NCBI GenBank assembly: GCA_003342815.1
Contig: PTEX01000055.1
Coordinates: 744,001 to 808,000, forward strand
Direction: 5' to 3'
DNA length: 64,000 nucleotides
Origin: Eudromia elegans
Lineage: Eukaryota; Chordata; Aves; Tinamiformes; Tinamidae
Shown: piece by piece, positions 53,101 through 63,814 of the stretch
Layout: every line of letters starts with the position of its first letter
Position numbering within the stretch: position 1 is the stretch's first letter
Notes under the pieces: generated by a model
Databases searched by the model: none
What the model saw: only the letters and a program-made list of their open reading frames with translations
What the model was told of the DNA's origin: nothing
Translations under genes and position numbers: made by a program

Positions 53101-55019
53101 GCAGGCTGCTCCTCGGGGGCAGCAGTGGGGCCCAAGCTGGGAGTGGAGGAAAATTGATGAAGTGGTTGGGCCAAATTCAGTAGAAAGTGTTCTCTTAGAA
53201 CCCATAACCTCCAGTTTATAGTAACCTGGAACTTGTTTATGCATTTGTATCTTTTTTGTTGTAAATGTTTCTCCTTGTGTTTTTAAAGAAAGCTAGAGAT
53301 GAATATGAATTTGACAAACATCAAAGATCTGAGGAACATTCCTACATTTTGGTCAGATTAATATTTGCGACTTTTATAAGTCTGGTAAATTACCATTCTT
53401 CTGTTAGAATGTCTCAGTCCTGGAACAACAACAACACTAGTTTCACATAATTCTTATTTAGTGATACACTAAACCACAATATGACTGCAATACTTCAACT
53501 TTTCCCACAGTCTGTGTATTAATGGGCTGTTCTCTGCATGTTTGGAAGGAGACTGGTAAATAAATGCAAGATGAGTGTTTATCTCGCTGCCTGACCTTCT
53601 AGATCAAGATCTGCAAACCTTCTCTAAATCTTCAGATAAGGACACAGTGCAATACTTAGAAAACTGTCTTGAATAGCAATATGCAGTTTTTAACTGAGCA
53701 TACATTTATGAAGGTGCATAGTAGATTTAAGATGTATAGAAATCAGAAAATTATTTGCTAAATGTGTGTCAGAAATTCAGTGGAGAGTTAATTGCATTGT
53801 GTAGGAGTTAACATGCTGTGAATATATCTTCTGGATCTTGTTACATAACAAAATTCAGATCAATTTTCTGGCATACGTTCAGGATAAAATGGATTGGTTT
53901 TTATCCCTTTATTTTTAGTCTGAAACACCCTCGTTCAGTGCATAACCAACAAATTGTACTTTGCTATCCCCACACAACTGTCACAGTCTGGAAAAGGTCT
54001 GGCAGTCTTGGATATAAAGGCTTGATTTACACAAGACTTTCTTGTTGTCTGAAGAATAACATAAAATCTCACTTATGGGTCCATTTTGCAAGTCATCAGA
54101 AAGAAATCGTGTATGCTGCAGAGCAGTGTGTGCTAACAAAGTCTTTGCATCTGTTTGCTTTGAAGCTGTTCTTGGTTTAATTGCGGGTGGATTGGTTTTG
54201 CTTCTGCCTGAAACTAAAGGGAAAGTTCTGCCTGAGACGGTTGAAGATGTTGAAAACTTGCACAGGTGGGTCAGGGTCCCGAGCTTTCACTTATGTTATG
54301 CCATGCAGAAAGGATGAGAAAGGAGGGCAACCCAACCAAGCAGCCTCTCCAAGTGATTGTGTTTAATTCCCGTGCACTTTTTGATGGTTCTAGCAGTCTA
54401 CCTTTCAGGCACTTAAAGTGAAATGACTTGTGACCAAGCCATGCTGTAAGTGGTAGGCTAAAATGATGGACTTCTGCCTTTGCATATCAGTTCTACCTAA
54501 TATTCAGACTATAGCTTTGTCAAATTATTGATAACTTGAGTGCATCCGTTTCTTATTTCAGCTGCTTTTCCTTCATAATACTTAAAGGGGATCAGATCAT
54601 TTATCTCCATATTCTGCGATGCCTTGTCTTTCCTCACCTCTGACTGCCTGCTTCTTCCCTGCACTAACTGCACTAGCCTCTCAAACCTGCTGCAACCCTC
54701 TTATTTGTGCTTTAAAACAACTACAAAAATCGATCTTGTGGAATAGAAAAAGAGCAGTCTTGATAACTGCTATTCTTGTAATGAGGTAAATTGCCAGTAA
54801 CTACTGAAGAACTAGAGCAAGCCTCAGGGCTTTAAGGAGCCACTGCTCATTTTCTTTGGAGAAGAGGCCAAGACAAGTGATGAATTTGCAGCTAGGTGCT
54901 CACTGCATGCGTCCATTCCTGATTTAGTGCTCATGTCGCATTGTTCTTGCAGGCAAGGAGCTCCAAAGGAGAAACAAATCTATCTCCATGTCCGAACATC
55001 AGAAGCAGCACGTGACTGA
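43349..55019 (+). CDS. SLC22A2: Organic cation transporter, SLC22A1/SLC22A2 type (11 exons, complete)
   Basis: A 12-helix major facilitator that moves small organic cations across the plasma membrane by electrogenic facilitated diffusion. Eleven GT-AG exons sum to 1671 bases: 556 residues plus TGA, against 555 for human OCT2. Visible marks are the start [14 protein letters not shown], a first extracellular loop with six Cys (50, 62, 88, 102, 123, 144) and N-glycosylation sites at Asn96 and Asn114, DRFGRK at 173-178, PESPRWL at 285-291, and CDIGG with Asp476. That Asp matches the cation-binding Asp475 of rat OCT1. The position next to IGF2R is that of SLC22A1 in mammals, while several segments ([31 protein letters not shown]) are OCT2-like. 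The symbol is therefore the less certain part; the family is not in doubt. Confidence 0.93.
43766..46367 (+). other. SLC22A2: OCT intron 1
   Basis: An intron of about 2.6 kb. It holds the tail of the CpG-rich segment, a second GC-rich patch at about 44580-44840 with a CTG run (44757-44772), and the antisense CR1 at 45085-45785. Confidence 0.8.
45085..45785 (-). mobile_element. CR1 LINE, 3' part with open reverse-transcriptase C-terminus
   Basis: On the minus strand this is a 5'-truncated CR1. Its frame reads [64 protein letters not shown] and [20 protein letters not shown], the conserved C-terminal part of CR1 ORF2. After its stop come the 3' UTR (GGTTGGACTAGATGACCTCT) and the ATTCTATG octamer tail, seen on the plus strand as ATAGAATCATAGAATCA at 45086. 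About 200 codons have no stop or frameshift. The 5' truncation point near 45785 is approximate. It encodes no full polymerase. Confidence 0.93.
46368..46471 (+). CDS. SLC22A2: OCT exon 2: TM2
   Basis: 104 bases, the same as I remember for mammalian OCT exon 2. Encodes [34 protein letters not shown]. It includes the sixth loop Cys (144) and TM2. Confidence 0.96.
46472..47430 (+). other. SLC22A2: OCT intron 2
   Basis: A 959-base intron. No transposon or RNA gene recognised. Confidence 0.7.
47431..47585 (+). CDS. SLC22A2: OCT exon 3: DRFGRK motif, TM3-TM4
   Basis: 155 bases. Completes the major-facilitator motif DRFGRK and encodes [19 protein letters not shown] and [19 protein letters not shown]. 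Phase 2 in, phase 1 out. Confidence 0.96.
47586..49231 (+). other. SLC22A2: OCT intron 3
   Basis: An intron of about 1.65 kb with a GC-richer, CpG-containing patch at about 47790-48170. No recognisable element. Confidence 0.7.
49232..49400 (+). CDS. SLC22A2: OCT exon 4: TM5-TM6
   Basis: 169 bases. Encodes [38 protein letters not shown] and [10 protein letters not shown]. The RYRRTVGI segment is closer to OCT2 than to OCT1. Phase 1 in, phase 2 out. Confidence 0.96.
49401..50116 (+). other. SLC22A2: OCT intron 4
   Basis: A 716-base intron with a long T-rich run at 49935-49964. Nothing else recognised. Confidence 0.75.
50117..50231 (+). CDS. SLC22A2: OCT exon 5: intracellular loop start
   Basis: 115 bases. 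Encodes [20 protein letters not shown] and [14 protein letters not shown], the major-facilitator PESPRWL motif and the start of the large cytoplasmic loop. Confidence 0.96.
50232..50669 (+). other. SLC22A2: OCT intron 5
   Basis: A 438-base intron. Nothing recognised apart from a T run at 50438-50450. Confidence 0.7.
50670..50776 (+). CDS. SLC22A2: OCT exon 6: rest of cytoplasmic loop, start of TM7
   Basis: 107 bases. Encodes [36 protein letters not shown]. The acidic EEED stretch varies between OCT paralogues; the LVRTPQ.RK part is conserved. Confidence 0.95.
50777..51440 (+). other. SLC22A2: OCT intron 6
   Basis: A 664-base intron. No element recognised. Confidence 0.7.
51441..51655 (+). 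CDS. SLC22A2: OCT exon 7: TM7-TM9
   Basis: 215 bases. Encodes [63 protein letters not shown] repeats the loop motif in the second half of the protein. Confidence 0.96.
51950..52058 (+). CDS. SLC22A2: OCT exon 8: TM10
   Basis: 109 bases. Encodes [20 protein letters not shown] and [23 protein letters not shown] is the family-typical turn before TM11. Confidence 0.96.
52059..52973 (+). other. SLC22A2: OCT intron 8
   Basis: A 915-base intron. A small direct repeat of GTGAAGTTRCAC occurs near 52501-52532. Nothing else recognised. Confidence 0.7.
52974..53086 (+). CDS. SLC22A2: OCT exon 9: TM11 with cation-site Asp
   Basis: 113 bases. Encodes [20 protein letters not shown] and [17 protein letters not shown]. 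Asp476 in CDIGG matches the Asp needed for cation binding in rat OCT1. Phase 2 in, phase 1 out. Confidence 0.96.
53087..54165 (+). other. SLC22A2: OCT intron 9
   Basis: An intron of about 1.08 kb, AT-rich. A 120-codon open frame at 53818-54180 overlaps exon 10 in a different frame and is not supported. Confidence 0.7.
54166..54265 (+). CDS. SLC22A2: OCT exon 10: TM12
   Basis: 100 bases. Encodes [19 protein letters not shown] and [21 protein letters not shown] is the conserved end of TM12. Phase 1 in, phase 2 out. The AG at 54164-54165 is the only acceptor that keeps the frame. Confidence 0.95.
54266..54952 (+). other. SLC22A2: OCT intron 10
   Basis: A 687-base intron. Nothing recognised. 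Confidence 0.7.
54953..55019 (+). CDS. SLC22A2: OCT exon 11: cytoplasmic C-terminus and stop
   Basis: Encodes [21 protein letters not shown] then TGA at 55017-55019. The [11 protein letters not shown] ending resembles the TIYLKVQTSE end of human OCT1 more than OCT2. Confidence 0.93.
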
Positions 55020-55105
55020 AGAGTGCAGACCTCTTGCTGGGCAGTGTGCTTTAGAGTAGAAGAACTGAAAACCAAATATAAATAAATATCCTCTCTTCTG
55101 TCTTC
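55020..55105 (+). other. SLC22A2: OCT 3' UTR (short, approximate end)
   Basis: Only about 85 bases if the first AATAAA is used. A T/C-rich stretch follows the signal and could serve as the downstream element. Confidence 0.6.
55081..55086 (+). promoter_or_regulatory. SLC22A2: Polyadenylation signal AATAAA, OCT gene
   Basis: Canonical hexamer 62 bases after the stop, followed by a pyrimidine-rich stretch (TCCTCTCTTCTGTCTTCTC). Confidence 0.75.
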
Positions 55106-58100
55106 TCTTTTCTCCAGCTATCCTTTATTTACAATGCTTGGAGTTTTCTGATGAGGTTGTCCCTATTACTGCATATTTTTGATTTTGCACATTATAATGT
55201 GGATATAGTCTAGATCTGGAAAACTTGTTCATACCAGCTATATGGACACAGGGGCTGCTCTCTACTTTAAGACAGTGGGGTCTGTCCCACCAGAACTTTT
55301 TGAGCCTCCAGGAAGTCTTTTTGTTTAATCTTGCACAAGAGTAGCATAACATTTATCTCTGCTGTGGAATGGAGGAGTTTACATCCCATCTACAAGTTTT
55401 TTGTTATAGTACGCAGCACCTTCTCACAGTTTTTAATTGCACTTAAGTGTCACGGAGTTCACATATGTTCTTGTGCCTCTGGAAGAGCTTACACAGAGCA
55501 TTCAGCTGGCTCACAGGGTTGAGTGTATGGCAAACAAGAGCATGAAAAGGAATGTGTTAGAGAAAGATGCATGATCCTTCATAAGGTGATGACCATTCAT
55601 TTCCTAATGTGTAGCCACCTGCTAGTCTTGTCTTGTTGGAGCCCCCTTCATGGTTGATCACTTATACTCCTCCTGTGTGTTCTACTGTTTGCTTAAATTT
55701 CCCTAGTTTTATAACCATGTGTATACACAGAAACACACAGACTTTGATAGGAATCTCAAACTATTCTAGCAACTAAAATGTGTGGGAGCTGTCGGGAGTT
55801 ACAGGTGAGTAGGGAGCTGATCGGATCCTGCTTTGCTGCAGGGCTAGGGTGCAGAGCAGAGCACTGTTCAGCACGTGTTTGTGGCTTGGAGACGGGGAGG
55901 AGGACGGGAAACTCGGGTCCCTGCTCACGTGGGCTGCACGGTGAGCTGCCTAACATCCTGCGTTAGATGAAGGAGGTGGTTTGCCAGCTGCCTTCTCAGC
56001 AGCAGCTGAAGCTCCGCTCCTCCTGGGGCTGAAACGGTAACACTGGGGCACGATCAGCTCAGTGCTGTGGGGCAGGGGCAGCTCTGGGCAAGCCGGGGAG
56101 CACCTGAGCAGGGCCATGTTCAGCTTGATGAACAGGAGACTGTCTTTCTGTGAAGACTCATCCTTTTATAAGACCCTGCCTCTAGTCCAGCCATTTGCAA
56201 TCTCAGTGTAAGGATTGTGTCTAAAAGGAATATGATGATCTCCATATTTCAGGATACCTTCTAGCTTCCAGCAAATCAGCTGTGGAAAAGATGGCTCTTT
56301 GCTTTGTAACGGTGAAATGCAAAGGTCCTTGTTTTCTGCAGCTGCAGATCCAGCTGTGGCAACAATTTTTACGTGCTGTTTCTGTCCGTGGTGGTGGTTG
56401 TCAGCACCAATATCCAGGCACAGCCCTCCAGCGTAGTGATTATTTGTGATTGCTGCTGGTTTTATTCCATTAAACGTGACCATAGGCTTTAAAGAAATCA
56501 GAGTTTTACAGGCTTTACAGACAATATCAGAGAGAATAATTGTTTCATTAAAGTTGAGTGTCTGCAAAGTATGATCCCATCATGATAGTTCTGTCAATGT
56601 GCTCTTGTGTGTATGTGCCCATGGCAGGGCACTGACAGAAAATCACATCTTACAAAACCTCTATGGTTTCCAACTCCCCTTTTGTTCTGTGACCAAAATG
56701 TTTACGATTCTACTTGCAGCTCGGTCCAGTCCTATTCCTGCCGCATGGCACTGCATTACCCTACATTCAGCAATTTTTTTAATATGAATAAATCGGATCC
56801 TTTCCCAGAATGGGCCTGGTCAGCAGCCCTACTCAAAGCCCCAGATTGCGCTGTGCATGCAAAGCTGATGAATGTTATGTGAATCACATAAGTGGCTGCC
56901 AGGGATTATGCAGAGGACACATCAAGCTTTAAAAGCCCTGCAGCAGCAGTTTTTCCAGCAGGCCATTGATGGAGAACTGCTCAGAAAGCCTGATCCTTTG
57001 TGGCTTATCTTCCCCTACAGTCCTCACCCTTTACAGCTATTTTTGAGATTGGTTGTACCAAAAACATGGCATTAGAAGAACAGCTGAGCACAAACACAAG
57101 CGTGAATTTTCTTTGATGAGAAGGGTACTGTGTCCTGTTATTCATGCTGCTGCCAGTTGAGATCTGGGATGGGATGATCCCCACCCAGTCACTGATCCTT
57201 AACTCTCTTCTAGCTGCATTCAACTCCCTCAGAGATTGAGATTCTGCTGCCTTCAACTCTGCTTTGCTTTCCTTTCCAATTTTCAGCTCTTCTAATATTC
57301 ATCCTGTGAAACTACAGGATGTCAAACTTGAAAAGTCAGTCTGGCCTTGGAAGTGGTGGGTTTTTTTTTTCTTTTTTTTTTTTTCTTGAGATCTTTGCAA
57401 GAGAAGGAAAGAAATTAGGAGAAATAGAGAGCAGCTTCTGGCTGCCCCAGGGCTCTCGGTGTGGGTGACTCGCAGCACCAGTGCTTGCTGCTTGAACACA
57501 CCTGCCCTATGCAGCCTCAGAGATCCACAGACCAACTGGCAATGCACTGGTGGGGGCAAAGGTTTTATGGGGAATACAGGGGCTGGTGACAGCAAATCGG
57601 TGCCACCTACATGCTTGCTTTCATGCAAAATCATGTGTAATGTGGAAGGTGTGTGTGCCCTCCTGCTTGCTGCAGGAAAGTAAGGGAGCAGCTCACAGAG
57701 AATTTTAGTCTTACAACAAGATGAAGAAAGTGTTTCTCTGAAGTCTGTGCTCATGATGTAACAGTTGCTGCTGCCACATACTCTGGGATGCCAGAAGTAT
57801 GGATGTGCTCAGAAGAAAATAAGATTCACGGAAGCATAGGTCACAAGGGACCACGAAACAGACATGTGCGATGATGACCTTGGGCTTAGCGACTCTCCAA
57901 GCTGCTGGCGGCTGGGAGGGCAAGCTGGGGAAAAATGGTTGTGAATTTGCCTTGTTCCTCGTTCTCTCCCTGCACTCTGCTTTGAGGCTGGCTGGGGCAG
58001 GGGCTGGACTTGCTCGGGCTCCTCTGCAGGTCCCTTTCTGTTCCGCTGCACCAATAAAGGAAGATTTAGTGGAGAACAGGACCTTATTTGGGTAAATTTA

Positions 58101-61100
58101 TGAAGTCAGAAAAGGGAGATAAATCATGGTTTTTCTTTTGCTTCTTTCTTGCATGCAGAAGGAATAAGGAAAAGATGGATAATGTGCCCAGTAGCTAATA
58201 TAGCTAATAGTCACTAAAATCCATGTGCTTAAATGATAAATATGTTTAATAGATATTTTATCACTGACAATTTTTCAAGTAACATCAGGTTATTTTAAAG
58301 AAAAACAAAAAAAGAAGTAATCTGGAGAATATTTTGGCCTTCTTGCAGCTGTACCCCAACCTGAAAATCATACCAATGGTTTCCTAATGTAAACAACTGT
58401 CATGATAGGCGACTTCTGAACTAGCATTTGGGTCTGTATTTGCATGTATGAGCTCCTGAGCTTTTCCTAGAAACAAGCCATGTTCAGTCCTGCATGATGT
58501 TAGCTTGTCTTCTGACCAGGCCCAGTCCTGCAGAGCCTCAGACTGTACAGGAGCAGAGGAACCATGGGGTTCAGGGGGCTCTATGGAGTACTGGAGGGGA
58601 TTTACTGTCCCCCCCTGCCCCTTTGGACTTCTTGTAATTGGTCCATTTCCAAGTTGGTCCCCTCCCATTACTGCTCCATCTTTTTCCCCTTAATCCTGTC
58701 ATCTCCATCTTGTTCTGGTCCCCTCTCTGCTCCTAGTCTTTTAATCTAATAGCCTTTTCACTCCTATTTCTGCATTACCTACACAACCTTCTTCTTTGGG
58801 TAGCTCGTCTACCTTATCTCCAGTTCCTGGTTCAGAGGCCTTCAAGTATCCCCCGCACTTGTGCTTCAGTTCCCCTCGGGGGCAGGAGCAAAATGCCCTA
58901 TGGGCTCAACACTGTGACGGTCAGCCTGTCTGCCCATGGATGCAGTGCCTGCCCTGGTCTCCCAGGGGGACTGGGTTATGGACTTCTCTCTCTTCTCCTT
59001 CCTCTGACCTGCTCCCTGCTCTGGCACTCCCAAACTGTCTTCCCCTTTTTTTTCTCCAAATCCCTTCCTTGATCTCAGCACAACCTTCCTCCTTCTTGCT
59101 ATCTTCAAGATACAGTCACAGCTTCAACCGAAGGAAACGGCAGAGATCGTACAGGCCCTCTCACGGTCTCTGCCTTTTGCTCTCCTGCCGCACCAGTGCT
59201 CATGCCTTTCTACGGCCTCTGTCCTCGGGTGGTCCTGTTTCTGCCCACGGAACTGCTCCACTCTGCAGCTCCAACTAGAAACCACCCCGAGCAAGGCTGT
59301 GCTCCCCTTGCTGTCACCTCGCTGTGCTCACCTGGCCTGTGAGCTGTCTCTCTGCCTGCTGATTAGTCTTAACCGGCATTGCTGCTGTTGGACAAGTGAT
59401 CTTCTTCTGTCATAGGCGTTTCTGAGATACAAACAGGGGCTCTGTTGTGTGTGATAGCCTCACATGAATGGAAACAGCCAAAGCTTTTGGCTAAAAGCTT
59501 TGTTAGGAGAAGATGGTGCACTTGCATAAGTAACGTTGGATATAGCGCAGGTTTTACAGGGCAAACACGTGGTAATTCCCATCCTGCCCAAGAAAGCTGC
59601 CATCATTTGTAGCCAATTATGCCCATTAGGCCTGGAACACAAATCTGCTTTTTGACAAAATGCTCTTGACTTTTAACAATATCAGCTGACATAAAACAGC
59701 ATTAAAGATTAAATTAAAAGAAAGAATAATTTTGCCGTCAGGTACTATCGTGAGCACAGTGCATCAGTGTGTTCTTTTTTCACTGAATAAATGTTTTTCA
59801 ATTGTCCCGTGATTCAAGCAAGTAATAAAGACTTGAGACTTTGATAGGTTTCTGTCACTGAAAGGAGAAGATCAGTTAAAGTAATTGCTCCTTGGGGTAG
59901 TCTAGGGCATTAACCAAAAGCTTATGCAGAATACCATTTCCTGCTTGCAAGAAAAGTAAACAGAAGGCAGTTGTTTCGTTTGGTAGTTGAAAGATGCTTT
60001 TGGGTTTTTTTGCAAGATACTCTATGGTTTTGCACAGAAACCAGGCATGGAAGAAGTTTTCTGTCTCTCTCACACTCGCAGACTCAGGTGACTTGGCAAA
60101 TAATCGAGTATCTCAGCATGGAGCTTACAGTCCATCTCCCAGAAGCTCTGGGGGCTGCTAATCCCAAATCCATGGTAACTTCAGCTACTAGTGCACACAG
60201 AGCGCTGGGTTTCTGCCGCGTTTAACTAACACAGGATGTGCCAGGCCCTGATGGTGCTTTGCTGACCGATGGCTGACGTTCACCCCTGGGCAGGCATCTG
60301 TGGTGCCCCCATTGCTGTCCTTCCTGTGCCCCCATGCATGCGGCACCACGTCTGGGTGCAGGACCCAGAGCTCAGGATTCCCACCTGGGGGCTCCCATCC
60401 AAAGAACAACGGGGCCTTCTATAACCTCTGCCATGCCCATGAACTCTATTCCTTTCTTTGCATGTGGCATTTGTTCCTTGTATTTTGTGACTCCGTCCTT
60501 GCCCTCCCCATGAACTGCTAGTTGTTTGACTGTTATTTCTGTGGTTTCAGATTACTTGTATTCAATAAAGGAAAAGGTTGGGAAAGATGTTTTACCCATT
60601 GGTCCTTAAGGGACACATTTCTTGGAGACCATGGCCATGGAGAACATACTCAGCTTAATAAAAGCCAACTGTCTGCTGCTGCAATTGCCAAATGGCTCAT
60701 ACTTATGGCAGCAGCCCTATTGATGTGTGTACGCAGAAAGCACTTACTGCACCCAGATGGTGTTTAAGTGCGCGTCCATAACCTTTTTTTGTCTTTTTAG
60801 AATAAGAAAACATTTTTTTGGATACAAACCACAAGTGTATTGAAATCCAAATTCTAGGCTAGATAATATTGCAGACTTATCATGGCATGCCTTGCAATGT
60901 AGCACCACTTGCCATCTGACACAATGCCAACCCACCTATCTCGGACACCTCTCGTTAGATGGCACAAATGATAGTGACGGTAGGTCAGTTCATTCTCCAG
61001 GGGATCTGACTGACCCACTCTTTGGGGAAAATGTCGTAACAAGGCAAACACCTCCTCCCCTTTCATTCATCACAGCCCACAGGTAGCAACAGACAGCGTT

Positions 61101-63814
61101 ACCTGCCTCAATATGAGGATGAATGCAGCTGGGAACTCAACAAGAGCAGAATAGAAGAAAACTGGCTAAATGTTCCCAGCAACTACTCCCATATGTACGG
61201 TGAGCTGCTGGTACAAGACAGAGCGGGTGACCTAGGCAGAGAACAGTGTAGGCTAAGCCAAACTTCTGGGGAGAGTTTCTGCAAAGAACAGAATTTTGCA
61301 GCTGCTCAGGAGCAAACTAGACTTAAATCAGTGATGACAATTTAGGGCATTGAATGAAACATCCTCTGTTTGGGTTGCAGTAACCTTCCCTTACTAAGTA
61401 TACATCAGGATGAATATGTATTTTCTTATGTGAGGTGTCGCGACTAGATCTAGAAATGAAGGTCTGAACTTCCCTCTACTTTTACCCTCAGAGTTCAGAC
61501 TCTACAAACAAAAGCAATGGAGGAACATGGGTTTACAGTGGGTAGTGGAGAGTGTGGTGAGCTCTGCAGTGAATACCTTACTAATGTTAATGGAGGAATC
61601 AGGTGTTCATTTGCTAGTCAAGAAACTGATGAGAAAATAACTTTTCCAAAGTGTTCTTGGAAGAGGAAACATGAACGCTTATTTAGACAGTCCCTATACC
61701 TGTGCAAACGTATATATAAGGCAGTTCTATGGCATGAAGCAACATCTTAACATTTAATAAAGATAGATGCCATGGAATTCCAATGATGAGATTTGATGGG
61801 TTTACTGATACTCCTTAAAGGAAGAATCCATCCTATTTGCTGGATAGTTCTGAGAGCTTTTTCTCCCCAGTATGGTCTGTTAGGGTCCTAAGCAGCTGAA
61901 GAGAAAAAGAAAATAAATAAATTTGCCTTTAATATTGGATTGCAGTGGTTTTGGTCACCAGGCTGTCCCATACTCAGCTTGCCCACCAAAAGCTCTGCAA
62001 TCCTATAAAGTATGTGGTGTCGCATTGAGTAGTCGCTTGTTCTTAGGTGATTCAACTAAAACTCTGGGCAGTGGGAATGGAACAATAGAAAAAAATCTGA
62101 TATGATCAGACATAATCTTTGAAATCCGAAACGTAGCAGTAAGTCCAATCTTTGTAAAGAAGCTTCCACACTTAGTTACAGTCTCCTGACTTTACGTGTT
62201 GGACTTCGCTCTGCTGGGACCTGTAACCCAGGCGTGCCCACCATCAGGAGCAGGAAGAAGAAACTGGGCAGAGTGACAGCAAATCAAAGCCACCTGCAGC
62301 GTGACACAAGCCACAGCAGTGAGGACGAGGAGTAACTGATAAACTAAAGGAGAACTCCTAAACAATTCCCTTGGTCCTCTGACAGCTCTAGCTGATGAGT
62401 TGAAACCCCTTGAGCTGAAACAAGGTGGAGCTCCTGGGCTTAGCCTGGCTCTTTCTGCACAGAGTATATGAGGGGATTTGTGCAGTGAAGAAGGACAGGG
62501 CTGAAGCATGGGCTGTGCCCTTGCTGTGAGATCACCCAGTGTTGGTGTAACGTACCTACCTGCATTGCACTTCTAGGAAACGCATTTTGCTCCGCTGGGA
62601 TCAGAATGAAGGGCAATGCAGTCATGGCCATCTGGCAGGGCTGAGGTGAGGGGCTGTTGATGTCATTTGCTATGTTGTAAATATCGGGAAAAATCCCGAC
62701 TCTTCCTCCTCCAGAGGTCAGCTGAGGATTTTGTCCCTGCTGTTAAGGGTGTCAGGGACTCGCTAAGCAACACAGGGCAAAGATTGCTTTCTTCCTCTCA
62801 CTCCTAGCCAAGCACCAAATAGGAAAATAGACAACGGGCACTTTACCTCTATTACCCAACTCCTATAAGGTTTGAGAATAGAACTTGCCTCCACCAGTGA
62901 CATTAAACAAAACAGCAAAAAGCACTTTGGCACAAAGACTCTAAAACACAAGTGTTATCTTTTACAGTTGCCTTTCCTGGAAAAGTTTTATATACTTTTG
63001 CAGCATTTTCAGTTAATTCTTGTCTCTGGACTTTCTCCTTAATATTAGCACATGACCCTTCAGCTATGAAGGCTCCCTAGTTTTCAGAGCTGACTCTTTG
63101 TTGTTCCTGTTATGTGTCTGAGGCGATAAGAGCGCTCAGAGAACAAGCTTTTAGGCTTTGTAGCAAAGTCTGTAGGCCTGTAGCCCCTCAGAGAGACAGT
63201 GCAGAAAAGAAAACACAGCCCGGCACCCAAGCATCAGCTCTAACCATCGAGGTGCAGCCTGGCAATCACAGCCTGCTCTTGTTGCACACAGTTTCTTAAA
63301 GATTGCCTAGGACCAGCCGGGCTCAGCCCACTTCTGTCCAGAAAACTGCAAGCCACCTTGCAATTGGCACTCCCTGCCCTTTCCATCTCAATGCAGGCTC
63401 AGGAGACTCTCTTGCTCAGTGTTTTCAGGTCATCATTCACTTTTGGTCATTAACTTAGCTAATGAGTTCAAGAAACACTGCGGTGTTGCTCTTCAACCCA
63501 TTTTTTAAAACTACAATAGCTTTTCACTTGGATTGTATTCAGTAACTGTCATCTTACCTATTTACTCATTAACATTGGCTGATTATGGAGCTCTCCTCAA
63601 ACTGGGTCTTGTGCATCCCTGTTATTTGCCATTCCCTGCATTACTATGACTCACTGACAGAAATAAATTGTTTCCAAAAGAAATATGCTTACTGGAATGC
63701 TGGAAAGACATTTGTTTTTTAGCTGACTGAAATATAAATTCAGTTAGTAGTACGATTTATAGTAACGATTAGTCAATATCCACTAACAAAAATAGCATGT
63801 TAATAAACACTACA
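55106..63814. other. Intergenic region without supported genes
   Basis: About 8.7 kb. I looked for exons of a following SLC22A3-type gene on both strands and saw none. It contains a pyrimidine-rich stretch (about 58600-59110), a T run at 57360-57384, and open frames of up to 160 codons with no family similarity. A regulatory role cannot be judged from sequence alone. Confidence 0.65.

Noticed and set aside
56166..56567. 133-codon minus-strand frame
   Set aside because: The sequence looks less biased than other random frames, but it has no recognisable family, no convincing splice partners and no promoter; similar lengths arise by chance here.
57299..57754. 151-codon minus-strand frame
   Set aside because: It includes a poly-Lys run from the T homopolymer and no domain similarity.
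58796..59278. 160-codon plus-strand frame
   Set aside because: It is Ser/Pro/Leu-rich from pyrimidine-biased DNA, with no family match or gene context.
62192..62509. 105-codon minus-strand frame with a hydrophobic stretch
   Set aside because: One Leu/Val-rich segment is not enough to support a membrane protein; there is no homology or supporting signals.
55106..63814. SLC22A3 or plasminogen-family exons downstream
   Set aside because: These are the expected next genes from mammalian synteny, but I found none of their characteristic motifs on either strand.
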